A DNA stretch of 64,000 nt from Odoribacter laneus YIT 12061 (GTDB lineage Bacteria > Bacteroidota > Bacteroidia > Bacteroidales > Marinifilaceae). The notes under the pieces were generated by a model. That model was given only the letters and a program-made list of their open reading frames with translations. It searched no databases and was not told the origin of the DNA. The position numbers and the translations under genes were made by a program. Where the stretch lies: contig NZ_JH594596.1 in the NCBI RefSeq assembly GCF_000243215.1, forward strand, positions 581,872 through 645,871, written 5' to 3'. Of this stretch, positions 16,441 through 25,232 are shown one piece after another; within the stretch, counting starts at the first letter, position 1, and every line of letters begins with the position of its first letter.

Positions 16441-17382
16441 ATGCATATAAATTTTGCCCCACCATCAAGTGGAACATATAATAATGCAGGAAGCAGTCGA
16501 CAGTTAGCTAATTATTTAGAACATGAAGATTTGGAGCGGATGGAGAAAGGAATCTATACTGATGGCTTTTTCAATCTGACGGATGACAATATCTATAAAT
16601 CAAAAGTGATTAAAGATATAGATAGTAATATCGGACAGCTCCTAAAAACAGATGCTAAGTTTTATGCTATCCATGTCAGTCCATCGGAAAGCGAGCTCCG
16701 AGCGATGGGTAATACAGAGCAGGAACAATCCAAAGCAATGAAATGCTATATCCGTGAAGTGTTTATTCCCGAATATGCTAAAAACTTTAATAAAAAACTA
16801 TCCGCTTCGGATATAAAGTTCTATGGTAAGATTCATTTCGATCGTAGCCGTTCTAATAATGAACTGAAGATGCATTGTCATTTGATAGTCAGCCGGAAAG
16901 ATCAATCCAATAAAAAGAAACTGTCACCACTTACCAATCACAAGAATACCAAGAGCGGGATAATTAAAGGTGGCTTCGACCGTGTGAACTTGTTCCAGCA
17001 AGTTGAAAAAGGGTTTGATAAACTGTTCAGCTACAACCGACCACTAGCTGAAACATTCGAGTATTGTAACACCATTAAAAACAGTAGTATGCCAAACAAA
17101 TTGAAAACACAAGAAAAAGAAATATTTTTTGCCGATGAAAATATGGGATTACAAAAATCCGCAGTTACAAAAATAGATTCAAATACATCAGTACAACAAA
17201 TCAATACGACGGCAGATAAGCAAAATAACAATAATTCGACTTCATTTACAAATAAATCAACCATCCAAAACAGGTTATCTTCCTTGTTTTCTATTCTTCC
17301 ATTAGCTACTGATGTTTCATTAGACGATAACCTACAACAACCCAATCTAAAGAAAAAGAAGAAGCCTAGATTAAAATTATAA
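16441..17382 (+). CDS. BfmB-like relaxase (DUF5712-type)
   Basis: The 313-aa protein begins MHINFAPPSSGTYNNAGSSR, with SRQLANYLEHED, typical of DUF5712/BfmB mobilization proteins. The metal-binding HUH-type motif is seen in KMHCHLIVSR; tyrosines near the N-terminus could be catalytic. The last ~110 residues are low-complexity Asn/Ser/Thr and end in a run of lysines, so they are disordered and DNA-binding at most. It nicks oriT and pilots the strand in mobilization by a helper. It is the last mobility gene before the defence cargo, from which 296 bases of AT-rich promoter-bearing sequence separate it. Confidence 0.7.
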   Translation: MHINFAPPSSGTYNNAGSSRQLANYLEHEDLERMEKGIYTDGFFNLTDDNIYKSKVIKDIDSNIGQLLKTDAKFYAIHVSPSESELRAMGNTEQEQSKAMKCYIREVFIPEYAKNFNKKLSASDIKFYGKIHFDRSRSNNELKMHCHLIVSRKDQSNKKKLSPLTNHKNTKSGIIKGGFDRVNLFQQVEKGFDKLFSYNRPLAETFEYCNTIKNSSMPNKLKTQEKEIFFADENMGLQKSAVTKIDSNTSVQQINTTADKQNNNNSTSFTNKSTIQNRLSSLFSILPLATDVSLDDNLQQPNLKKKKKPRLKL

Positions 17383-17678
17383 GATTCTAACTTATGCACT
17401 ATTCTTGCCATAGAGTTCTATAAGCAGTATACAGACAAGACAAAATGTCACATAAGAATATTGCGACAAAGGAAGCCATTTCTTTTTATGACATTGTGTC
17501 CGTATTTCACACGTGGCATATTATTTGGGTATTTTTTTATAACGACTGTTAGGTCATAATCTATTTTTGAAAGACAAGCTATCTGAATATTATACATCTA
17601 TTACTTTTAGTCTTAAATGTTATATTCCCCTAATCTGTTTTTCTTTATCATTAAAAACAATAAAATAAAACATAATTC

Positions 17679-18224
17679 ATGGCTATTATTACCAAAAACA
17701 GGCTCTCTGAAATATCAAATAATAAATCAGGGGGATACACACAAAAATCAATTATTCTAAATGAATCAAGAAGCTATAGTAGAGGTTTCTATAAAACATC
17801 TATATTTTTATCACATAGTCATCTTGATAGAGATTATATAACTGATACTGTTGTTTTTCTCAGAAAAATGGGAGTAAACGTCTATATAGATTGGATGGAT
17901 GATAATATGCCGAAAGAAACTAGCGGTAAAACTGCAGATATTTTAAAACAAAAAATAAAAGAGAATGATAAATTTATATTTCTAGCAACGAATAATTCTA
18001 TATCCTCAAAATGGTGTAATTGGGAAATAGGCTTTGGCGATGCACATAAATATATAGATAGAATTGCACTACTTCCTTTAGCTGACAACTATACAGAGTG
18101 GAAAGGAAATGAGTATCTCCAAATCTACCCTCATATTGTTGAATCAGATTATACAAATGATTATTACAAAGTTATTTTCCCTAGTGGAAAGGAAATGAGT
18201 CTTTATGAATGGTTAAACCGTTAA
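17679..18224 (+). CDS. thsB1: TIR-domain protein of Thoeris locus (ThsB-like 1)
   Basis: The 181-aa protein has about 35 leader residues, then a TIR domain: KTSIFLSHSHLDRDYI (first strand), VYIDWMDDNMP, FIFLATNNSISSKWCNWEIG. The Glu in WCNWE is the usual catalytic residue of NAD-cleaving TIR domains. It lies 12 bases upstream of the ThsB gene and heads a four-gene operon with ThsA. In Thoeris, TIR proteins sense phage and make a cyclic ADP-ribose-type signal from NAD. Here the canonical TIR fold (rather than the MTH538 subtype) suggests a different trigger. AT-rich codon use unlike the mobilization genes suggests separate acquisition. Confidence 0.8.
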   Translation: MAIITKNRLSEISNNKSGGYTQKSIILNESRSYSRGFYKTSIFLSHSHLDRDYITDTVVFLRKMGVNVYIDWMDDNMPKETSGKTADILKQKIKENDKFIFLATNNSISSKWCNWEIGFGDAHKYIDRIALLPLADNYTEWKGNEYLQIYPHIVESDYTNDYYKVIFPSGKEMSLYEWLNR

Positions 18225-18236
18225 TTATTAAATATT

Positions 18237-18605
18237 ATGAAGAAAAGAGTTTTTATTAGTTTTGATTTTGACAACAACTTAAGTCTAAAAAATCTACTTG
18301 TAGGTCAAGCAAAAAATCCTGATTCTCCTTTTGAGATATCTGATTGGTCATTGAAAGAAGCTGCTCCTGAATGGGATTGGATGTATAAAGCCGAACAAAA
18401 AATAAAATGTTCAGACATTGTAGTTGTAATCGCTGGTACATATACTTATTGTGCTTCTGGAGTGAAAAAAGAAATTGCGTTGGCAAGAAAGCATGACAAG
18501 AAAGTAGTCCAAATTAAACCTATTGGAACTAATCCAATAAGGGTTTATGATGCAGGTGTAATGTACGATTGGACTTGGGAAAATCTCAAAAAATTACTAT
18601 CATAA
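18237..18605 (+). CDS. thsB2: ThsB, MTH538/DUF1863-type TIR-like sensor
   Basis: The 122-aa protein reads RVFISFDFDNNLSLKNLLVG, then QAKNPDSPFEISDWSLKEAA, SDIVVVIAGTYTYCASGVKK and EIALARKHDKKVVQI. This is the MTH538 TIR-like family that includes Thoeris ThsB; the Glu in VKKEIALA is in the catalytic position. It ends 2 bases before ThsA. In known systems ThsB detects infection and produces a cyclic ADPR isomer that activates ThsA. Confidence 0.85.
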   Translation: MKKRVFISFDFDNNLSLKNLLVGQAKNPDSPFEISDWSLKEAAPEWDWMYKAEQKIKCSDIVVVIAGTYTYCASGVKKEIALARKHDKKVVQIKPIGTNPIRVYDAGVMYDWTWENLKKLLS

Positions 18606-18606
18606 C

Positions 18607-20052
18607 ATGAAAGCTGAATTTGAATCTTTCGTTAGAGATTTCGTTAATCATCTACGGGATAATAATGTTGCAATATTTGCAGGTGCAGGACTTTCGAAGG
18701 CTGCAGGTTATGTCAATTGGAAAGAATTATTAGAAGAAATAGCAGAAGATGTTGGGTTAAAAATAGAGCTGGAAGATGATTTGATATCTTTGGCTCAATA
18801 TCATGTAAATCAAAATAATAGACATAAAATAAATCAGAAAATATTAGATGAATTTGTTGAAGGGAGCAACCCTACTGAAAATCATGTAATATTAAGTAGA
18901 TTACCAATTGCAACATATTGGACTACAAATTACGATAAGTTATTAGAAGACAGTTTAGCCAAAAATCACAAAAGATATGATGTTAAAATAAGAGAAACAG
19001 ATTTTCATCATTCAATACACAGAAGGGATGCTGTCATTTATAAAATGCATGGCGATGTAAGCAACCCCTCAGAGGCCGTAATTACTAAAGAGGATTATGA
19101 GAGATACTATTTATATCATAATTCGTTTTTAACAGCGTTAAATGGAGACTTGACTACTAAAACCTTTCTATTTCTCGGCTTTAGCTTTACAGACCCTAAC
19201 ATAACATATATAATTAGCCGTCTTAATAATGTTATTGATAAGAAGTCAAGTAGGCAACATTATTTATTTCTAAAAAGACCTATTATTGGTGATAGTAATA
19301 TAACAAATGAGGCTGAATTAGACTATGCGAAAACAAAACAAAGACTTCTGATTGATGATTTAAAAATAAGATATAATATAAAGGCTTTGTTGATTGATGA
19401 ATTCTCTGAAATTACCGATGTCTTAAAAGAGATAGAGAGAAGATATAAAAAGCAAACAATTTTCATATCTGGCAGTTCATGTGGAGAGTATGGGAGATTT
19501 GGAGAAAAACGAGCTACCGATTTCATACATAATCTAACTAAGCAGATTATACAAAAATCTTATACAATCGTAAATGGTTTCGGTGTTGGCGTTGGAAGTG
19601 CAGTCATTAATGGAGCTCTTGATGCAATTGATTCTGAACCTCAAAAATTCAGCGACTCACAATTAGTGATGAAACCTTTTCCACAATTTGTACCTGAAGG
19701 AAAAAATATTCAAGAGCTATGGGAAGCTTATCGTAAAAGGATTATTCCAATAGCAGGTATTGCTATTTTTGTTTTTGGGAATAAAAAAGATACTACTGGA
19801 AATGTCGTACTTGCTGACGGTGTCAAAAAGGAATTTAATATTGCTATAGAAAATGGAGTGATTCCAATACCTATTGCAGCAACTGGTTACATGAGTAAAG
19901 AGATATTTGATATTATTTCAGAAGACTCGTCTAAGTATCTCGCTCCTTATAACTGGCTGTGGAAAGAATTATGTCAAATGGACTCAGATGTAATATCAGA
20001 GGATGAGATAATAGACAAAGTTATTAATATAATTTTAAAATTAAACAAATAA
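18607..20052 (+). CDS. thsA: ThsA, SIR2-SLOG NADase effector of Thoeris
   Basis: The 481-aa protein has two domains. Residues about 15-270 are a SIR2 domain with the NAD-binding AIFAGAGLSKAAG, TTNYDKLLE and the catalytic-His segment YKMHGDVSNP. Residues about 290-470 are a SLOG/STALD sensor domain with FISGSSCGEYGRFGEKRA and IVNGFGVGVGSAVINGALDA. The SLOG pocket binds the TIR-made cyclic nucleotide and the SIR2 part then destroys cellular NAD, aborting infection. Its stop overlaps the start of the next TIR gene. The length and domain order match ThsA exactly. Confidence 0.92.
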   Translation: MKAEFESFVRDFVNHLRDNNVAIFAGAGLSKAAGYVNWKELLEEIAEDVGLKIELEDDLISLAQYHVNQNNRHKINQKILDEFVEGSNPTENHVILSRLPIATYWTTNYDKLLEDSLAKNHKRYDVKIRETDFHHSIHRRDAVIYKMHGDVSNPSEAVITKEDYERYYLYHNSFLTALNGDLTTKTFLFLGFSFTDPNITYIISRLNNVIDKKSSRQHYLFLKRPIIGDSNITNEAELDYAKTKQRLLIDDLKIRYNIKALLIDEFSEITDVLKEIERRYKKQTIFISGSSCGEYGRFGEKRATDFIHNLTKQIIQKSYTIVNGFGVGVGSAVINGALDAIDSEPQKFSDSQLVMKPFPQFVPEGKNIQELWEAYRKRIIPIAGIAIFVFGNKKDTTGNVVLADGVKKEFNIAIENGVIPIPIAATGYMSKEIFDIISEDSSKYLAPYNWLWKELCQMDSDVISEDEIIDKVINIILKLNK

Positions 20053-20543
20053 TGGGAAGAAGAGTATTTACTAGTTTTCATTATATTCCAGATAACTGGC
20101 GAGCTAGTCAGATTAGGAATATGGGTAAAATTGAAGGAAACGGTATTGTTTCTGCAAATAAATGGGAAGAGGTTACCAAAGGGGGGAATAAAGCTATCGA
20201 AAAATGGATAGATGACAACATGAGTGGTAAATCTTGTGTTATTGTTTTCGTTGGTGAAAATACTGCAAATAGAAAATGGATAGATTATGAGATAAAAAAA
20301 GCATGGGAAGAAGGACGTGGTATTTTTGGAATATATATTCATAATCTAAAAGATCGAGATGGCAATCAAGCCAATAAAGGTGATAATCCATTTGATGGTT
20401 TTACTATCAATGGAAAATCAATGTCATCTATTGTAAAATGCTACAATCCACCATATAAAACTAGTACAAATGTTTATGAGTACATAGAAAATAATATTGA
20501 AGATTGGATTGAAGAAGCAATAGAGATTCGTAATAAATATTAG
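20052..20543 (+). CDS. thsB3: third TIR-like protein of the Thoeris operon (ThsB-type)
   Basis: The 163-aa protein reads RRVFTSFHYIPDNWRASQIR, then NMGKIEGNGIVSANKWEEV, CVIVFVGENTANRKWIDYEI and KKAWEEGRGIFGIYIHNLKD. This is another MTH538-type TIR-like domain; the Glu in WIDYEI is the catalytic candidate. Its start codon overlaps the thsA stop (TAATG), so it is part of the same operon. Thoeris loci with several ThsB proteins are known, each responding to different phages. It is the last cargo gene before the right end of the element. Confidence 0.82.
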   Translation: MGRRVFTSFHYIPDNWRASQIRNMGKIEGNGIVSANKWEEVTKGGNKAIEKWIDDNMSGKSCVIVFVGENTANRKWIDYEIKKAWEEGRGIFGIYIHNLKDRDGNQANKGDNPFDGFTINGKSMSSIVKCYNPPYKTSTNVYEYIENNIEDWIEEAIEIRNKY

Positions 20544-20572
20544 TAGTGCGGCACGAAAAAAACTACAATATA

Positions 20573-20602
20573 TTTGTAACAAAATAAAATACCCTATCTT
20601 TG
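20573..20602 (+). promoter_or_regulatory. orphan Bacteroides promoter
   Basis: TTTG (20573-20576) and TATCTTTG (20595-20602) are 18 bases apart, close to the consensus. Downstream there is only a stop-riddled frame (ATG at 20618, reading MSKLPQKHVAN, stop, then YQRGNSNRRTSDDIETMRYL further on) that runs to the element boundary. It may be a decayed gene or a promoter reading out of the element into the host; on the host's minus-strand genes it would be antisense. Confidence 0.45.
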
Positions 20603-20895
20603 TCTCCAGTATTCTCCATGAGTAAACTACCGCAAAAGCACGTAGCTAATTAGTGGGACAATTCATGAGATATGCTTGAAGAAAAAATATAAGGTTTTAA
20701 ATATCAGCGTGGTAACTCCAACAGGAGAACCTCTGATGATATTGAGACAATGAGATATTTGAAAATAGGATCGTTCTTATAGCGAGCAAAACGATAAAAC
20801 ATAATCGTGTGCTAAATCATGTGGATTTCCAAATGGAAGAAACTATAAAACGGTGATAATCAACAGAGAGAAGATAAGAGTTCTCTTGCTGGTGG

Positions 20896-21688
20896 AACTC
20901 ACATCGGCGTATGATACGCCAGTATAGCAAGCAAACAGGAAAAGGTCGCGTGCCAGTATGTGCGTCTTTCGGTACGAGGGGATTTCCACATCACGGATTT
21001 TCTCGAACGATTCACGGCTCAATGCTCGTGGGGTTCTTTCAGATTGTTTGGGCAATGTGAAATGTTGGAAATGGCATTTCTCGGAATACCCTTTCTTGTA
21101 AGCAAGGCGGCAAACTTTCTTCAGTATGGCAAGATGATGTCGGACGGTGTCAATCGCATACCCCTTTTCTTCCATGGCGAAAGCCTGATAGTCATGGATG
21201 AACTGCTCCGTCAGTTGTCCGAAAGCCAAATCCTTGACCTTGTACCGGGTCTCGATGAACTCTCGGAGTGCCAGCCGCATATAGTGATAGCCGGGATAAG
21301 TGCCTTTCGCACGGTCTATGCCGATGCGTGCCTTGATGTCATCGCATACGGCATCCGTCATTTTCATGAGGGTCATCTGCGTTTCCATGCTGCCTTGGAA
21401 AAGGTCTTTCACATCGGCGGCATCGAAATCAATCTTGCGCTCCACAAGGTTGTCGAACGCCGTGAACAGCAGCTTGTCTATCTTGGCATTAGTCTCAACC
21501 GCCTCGCGGCTCTTGCCGTTCAGACGGCTCTCACGTGGATTCCACAATTCGGGTGTGCAGGACAGCTTGCATCCGAACTGTGCCATCGTGCGGTTCACCG
21601 TAATCCGTCCCATTATCGGGGCTTTGCCCGACTTGTCCAGTCCGCTCTTTTTGAGGTAGAGCAGCACCTTGAATTTTTCTACTTTCAT
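20896..21688 (-). pseudogene. N-terminal half of split tyrosine recombinase
   Basis: The start is set at MKVEKFKVLLYLKKSGLDKS; an upstream in-frame start at 21712 adds eight residues. It carries the arm-binding and core-binding domains and the start of the catalytic domain (LFLFACYTGVSYADVS), where it breaks at the element boundary. The first catalytic Arg position is Ser in TGVSYAD, as reported for IntDOT-type enzymes. The remaining half is at 7490-7917. Excision of the element would restore the gene, so this is a reversible knock-out rather than decay. Confidence 0.9.
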
Positions 21689-21712
21689 AACGCTTATATT
21701 TTGGTTGTGCAA

Positions 21713-21969
21713 AATTACTTGCCATATAAGCGTTCCTTGATATGCAAAACATTGTGTATGAGCGCAAACGAAACGGTGAGGACTTCATTTTACTTCTTTC
21801 CGTTAGCATTTTCCGTTTCGGTAACAGGGCGGCTAACGTTTTGGTAACTGAATAACCTCAATATTCTGTCCCCTTTTGCTTTTTCTCTATTTAGCAGAAT
21901 ACGGAAATCTTACTCATTTCAAACGACTTACGTTTTTACTTCACATCCTCGCTTTTCCTTGCATTACCT
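21713..21969. other. promoter region of split integrase and junction to older scar
   Basis: No coding sequence. It should contain the promoter of the split integrase (leftward), and near 21960-21970 it joins the tail of an unrelated rightward integrase. A repeated theme is GTTTTGGTAAC/TTCGGTAAC around 21810-21850. No clear attachment core was found. Confidence 0.35.
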
Positions 21970-22179
21970 ATCACTTTTCACACTGCCCGTCATACTTTTG
22001 CCACTACAATTTGTCTGACAAATGGCGTACCACTTGAAACCGTACAGAAACTTTTAGGGCATAAATCTATTCGCACGACACAGATATATGCAAAAATCGC
22101 CGATAAAAAGCTAACTGAAGATATGAACATGTTGTCGGAACGTCTACGAGATAAACAACGAATTTCAATAGCTATATGA
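21970..22179 (+). pseudogene. C-terminal fragment of another tyrosine recombinase
   Basis: Read in frame it gives [20 protein letters not shown], then [32 protein letters not shown] and a stop at 22177-22179. These are the HxxR, His and Tyr boxes of a Bacteroides integrase without the rest of the protein. Homology starts abruptly at 21970, so it is the remnant of a deletion or of an element insertion. A palindromic terminator follows directly. Confidence 0.85.
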
Positions 22180-22180
22180 A

Positions 22181-22205
22181 ATAAGGGAGTTTTAAACTCC
22201 CTTAT
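22181..22205 (+). terminator. palindromic terminator
   Basis: ATAAGGGAGTTT and AAACTCCCTTAT form a perfect stem just after the integrase fragment's stop codon, and AT-rich sequence follows. Confidence 0.7.
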
Positions 22206-22299
22206 AAATTTTAACCCATAAAATTATAAGTATTCATAAACTATCTTATAATTAACACTTTAACAATGTTGTGGCTTTTTAAATTGCTAATTTTGCATT

Positions 22300-22751
22300 A
22301 TGGAAAAGCATGTGGTGATTGAATTATTTTCTGCTGACGTAACAACTGAATTAAAACTAAACTTTGCAGAGGGGGTATTTTTGCCGGGTTTCCAAGCCCT
22401 GCACAAGATTATATGGAGTTATCCATTGATCTAAACACCGAGTTAATAAAACACCCTGCGTCTACTTTCTTCGGGAGGGTGCGGGGTAATTCCTTGTGCG
22501 ATGCAAGAGTTGAGGAAGGGGATATACTTGTTATCGACAAATCCCTGTACCCGTCTGACGGCGATATGGTAGTAGCTTTTATAGACGGTGAATTTACATT
22601 GAAATTTATTCATTTTGAAACTGACGATACCGCCCCCGATAAGATATGGTTAATGCCTGCTAATGATGCTTACCAGCCTATCATGGTCACACCGGATAAT
22701 GATTTTTTGGTTTGGGGCGTTGTCACTTACACAATTAAGAAAAGGAAATAA
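22300..22751 (+). pseudogene. umuD: UmuD-like (S24) protein, frameshifted near the cleavage site
   Basis: The first frame starts at 22300 (MEKHVVIELFSADVTTELKL). The second gives GFPSPAQDYMELSIDLNTEL, then RVRGNSLCDARVEEGD (Ser in GNSLCD) and DGEFTLKFI (catalytic Lys). UmuD proteins carry the conserved AGFPSPA cleavage region exactly where the frames change, at the TTTTT run (about 22376-22380). One missing or two extra Ts would explain it. The shorter ORF from 22413 lacks the N-terminal segment and cleavage site, resembling a pre-cleaved UmuD'. No umuC follows: a palindrome and a RIT element occupy its place. Confidence 0.75.
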
Positions 22752-22767
22752 AATGTTCGGTCTGATC

Positions 22768-22789
22768 GTTATGTAAAGCTTTACATAAC
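22768..22789. repeat. 22-bp perfect palindrome
   Basis: GTTATGTAAAG is followed directly by its reverse complement. It lies 16 bases after the umuD-like stop and about 200 bases before the first RIT recombinase. It may be an operator, a recombinase site or a RIT terminal element; no second copy was found by eye at the other end of the trio. Confidence 0.75.
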
Positions 22790-22992
22790 AATGAGTATGT
22801 AAAATTTATGATTATGTGGAGAAGCTGGTTCGTTCATGTCGTAAAACTCTTATATCCAATTCTTAGCTATAAATATCTCTTCACATAATATTATCTCCAA
22901 AGATAGCTAAAACTTTAGAGATTTTTTATTTACTACCGACATGGAATCCATAACTTTATAGTGTTATCAACAATTATTAACTCTATAAATTT

Positions 22993-24267
22993 ATGGCTAT
23001 GAACTTAAAATCGTACAATCAACTAATCTCTCAGGCAGCATCTTATATGCTTGAGAAAATGAATTTAAGTCCTACTACTGTATATGAATACAAGTTGGCG
23101 TGGCATCATCTAAGAGACTATATGGCAGAACATCATATTGTAGATATATCCCGAAATGTAAGTGATAAATATTTTTTGGAAAAATTCGGCAGTAATAATT
23201 ATGTCGAATTAAAGATGGTAGGACAAAGAAAGGCGTTCAAGGCTATAAATCGACTAATCGAGTATAAACTGACGCAACAAATGAATTTCGTATACCCTAA
23301 TAATAATCAGATAAATTATGTCTTTGAAGGAAAAATAGGATTATATATTAATACCTTCATAGCTACACTTAAATCCGAGAATATCTCATCGCTTTCAATA
23401 AATAAATACGAGCGATATCTTTCGATATTTAACAATTTCCTAATCAAATCCAATATAACGACAGTTCAGCAACTAACGTCTTCGCTATTGCTCACTTATA
23501 TTCAAAGTTTCGATAAAAACGAGCCACCATACAGGATAATACACAGTTTAGCAATAGTCACTCGTTTTTGCAAATTTCTTTATAAAACTGGAGTAATAAG
23601 TATTGATATATCTAAACGTATTCCTCGATATAAGAAAGTAAATCAGCCACAAATACCATCTGTTTATTCCAAAGAAGAGATAGTACAGCTATTGTCATCA
23701 ATTGATAGACAGACAAGATTAGGAAAAAGAAATTATGCAATTATACTATTAGCTGCAAGATTGGGATTAAGATTATCAGATATTAGAAATCTAAAATTTG
23801 AGAATATACAGTGGGAGGATAATCGCATCGCTATCACTCAATATAAAACGGGAAAAGGTCTCGCCTTACCTCTTTTGACAGACGTAGGTAACGCTATTTA
23901 TGACTATATAAAGTATGGGCGACAAATATCGGACAGTCAATATGTATTTATTCCTGAGCGATCAGGCAGAGATAAACTCCTTATCTCATCTATATATACG
24001 ATATTTCTCAAAGCGTTTATTAAAAGCGGAATAAAAACTGCCGATCGTAAACGAGGTCCTCACTCTCTTCGACACAGCCTTGGTTATGAGTTGCTTCAGC
24101 AATCTACACCATTACCTTATGTGAGTGAAGTGCTTGGTCACAGAAATACCGAGTCAACTAAATATTATATGCGCATTGATTTAACCTCGATGCGTAAATG
24201 TGTCATTGATGTTCCTGGTGTAAATAATCAGTTCTATGAGCAGAAAGGAGGTTGTTTTTATGAATAG
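22993..24267 (+). CDS. ritA: RitA-type tyrosine recombinase
   Basis: The 424-aa protein has a core-binding domain (about 110-200) preceded by an extra N-terminal helical domain, as in RitA. The catalytic residues are all present: ARLGLRLSDIRNL, the Lys in YKTGKGLALPL, HSLRHSLGYELL, and LGHRNTESTKYYMR with the nucleophilic Tyr. It is the first gene of the trio. An intergenic region of about 200 bases precedes it, with AGCTAT/ATAGCT arms around 22865-22910. The three enzymes are thought to act together in moving the element. Confidence 0.85.
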   Translation: MAMNLKSYNQLISQAASYMLEKMNLSPTTVYEYKLAWHHLRDYMAEHHIVDISRNVSDKYFLEKFGSNNYVELKMVGQRKAFKAINRLIEYKLTQQMNFVYPNNNQINYVFEGKIGLYINTFIATLKSENISSLSINKYERYLSIFNNFLIKSNITTVQQLTSSLLLTYIQSFDKNEPPYRIIHSLAIVTRFCKFLYKTGVISIDISKRIPRYKKVNQPQIPSVYSKEEIVQLLSSIDRQTRLGKRNYAIILLAARLGLRLSDIRNLKFENIQWEDNRIAITQYKTGKGLALPLLTDVGNAIYDYIKYGRQISDSQYVFIPERSGRDKLLISSIYTIFLKAFIKSGIKTADRKRGPHSLRHSLGYELLQQSTPLPYVSEVLGHRNTESTKYYMRIDLTSMRKCVIDVPGVNNQFYEQKGGCFYE

Positions 24268-25228
24268 GGAATTTTTAAGTATTTTTGCATCTCATTTGGA
24301 GGATTTCCTTAATCTTAAAAGAAACCTTGGCTATAAATATAACGGTAGTGCATATATACTTTATAATATAGATAAATGTATCTGTGACAACAATCTTAAA
24401 ATATTGTCTATTAATAAAGAGTTCGCTTTGAACTGGTGTGCAAAACGCTCAAACGAAGCTAACAGAACATGGTATGGGAGAGTTGTTGTTTTTAGAGAAT
24501 TTGCCATATATCTTACAGAAAATGGTACTGATGCGTATGTCCCAGCTAGACCAAAACATCCAACGGATTCATACGTACCGTATGTTTTTACGCACGATGA
24601 AATAGAACGACTGTTTGAAAGCGCGGATAGTTTAAGACTCGAAAAGTTGGAGATGCGCTCTGCAATATTCGCGATACCCGTTCTGCTGAGATTTCTATAT
24701 GAAACAGGACTCAGGGTGAGCGAAGCTATGGCATTGAAGAATAGAAATATCAGCCTGGTAACAAAAACAGTTCTTGTTACTAACTGCAAGAATGGTAAGG
24801 ACCGGTTAATTCCAATATCTGACTCTCTCGTAAAGATTTGTCAAACATATCTGTATTATAGAGATATGCTCAATATAGTTACCGACGAAAATAGCTATTT
24901 TTTTGTGTCAATCAACGGAAATAAATTATATCAGACTATTGTCTACCGATGGTATAGAGTATGTCTAGAAAATGCTGGAATACCTTTTATGGGTAAATCA
25001 AAAGGACCGAGAGTACATGATCTAAGACATACATTTGCTGTTCATTCAATGGCATCTATGGCTGACTCCGGATTGGATATGTATGTATCTTTACCTATAC
25101 TATCAACCTACATGGGACACGATTCTCTCAAATCAACCGAATACTATGTTAGACTAACGGCAGAAATGTTTCCATCAATAGTGAACAATCTAGAAACTAA
25201 TTTTACTGAAATTTTCCCAAACATATAA
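24260..25228 (+). CDS. ritB: RitB-type tyrosine recombinase
   Basis: AAGGAGG at 24245-24251 is eight bases from the ATG at 24260, so that start is preferred over an in-frame ATG at 24236; the gene then overlaps ritA by 8 bases. The 322-aa protein has YETGLRVSEAMAL, CKNGKDRLIPI, HDLRHTFAVHSM and MGHDSLKSTEYYVR, so the active site is intact. The N-terminal 90 residues are the core-binding domain. It is the middle member of the trio. Confidence 0.85.
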   Translation: MNREFLSIFASHLEDFLNLKRNLGYKYNGSAYILYNIDKCICDNNLKILSINKEFALNWCAKRSNEANRTWYGRVVVFREFAIYLTENGTDAYVPARPKHPTDSYVPYVFTHDEIERLFESADSLRLEKLEMRSAIFAIPVLLRFLYETGLRVSEAMALKNRNISLVTKTVLVTNCKNGKDRLIPISDSLVKICQTYLYYRDMLNIVTDENSYFFVSINGNKLYQTIVYRWYRVCLENAGIPFMGKSKGPRVHDLRHTFAVHSMASMADSGLDMYVSLPILSTYMGHDSLKSTEYYVRLTAEMFPSIVNNLETNFTEIFPNI

Positions 25229-25232
25229 TACC

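Larger units (their letters stand above)
7918..20895. mobile_element. 12,978-bp integrative mobilizable element inserted in an integrase gene
   Basis: Both ends are fixed by the split host integrase. The flanks carry an imperfect direct repeat: GTTCTCTTCCGTGATGG (7901-7917) and GTTCTCTTGCTGGTGG (20880-20895), sharing GTTCTCTT and a terminal TGG. This looks like attL/attR made by site-specific recombination between similar but not identical sites. Contents are an integrase at the left end, five HTH proteins and a DUF3876-like protein, a TetR regulon, a frameshifted RteC-like gene, an oriT-like region, BfmA/BfmB-type mobilization genes and a Thoeris defence operon. It has no conjugation apparatus, so it should need a helper element. 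The layout resembles NBU-type mobilizable transposons. Confidence 0.85.

Noticed and set aside
17679-18224. Considering the first TIR protein as a separate TIR-only defence gene
   Set aside because: The 12-base gap to the ThsB gene and the shared orientation with ThsA make a Thoeris component more likely.
20960-21847. Long rightward open frame of 295 codons over the split integrase
   Set aside because: It lies antisense to the integrase N-terminal half, which has clear family motifs; the frame has no recognisable domain and is a by-product of the GC-rich codons.
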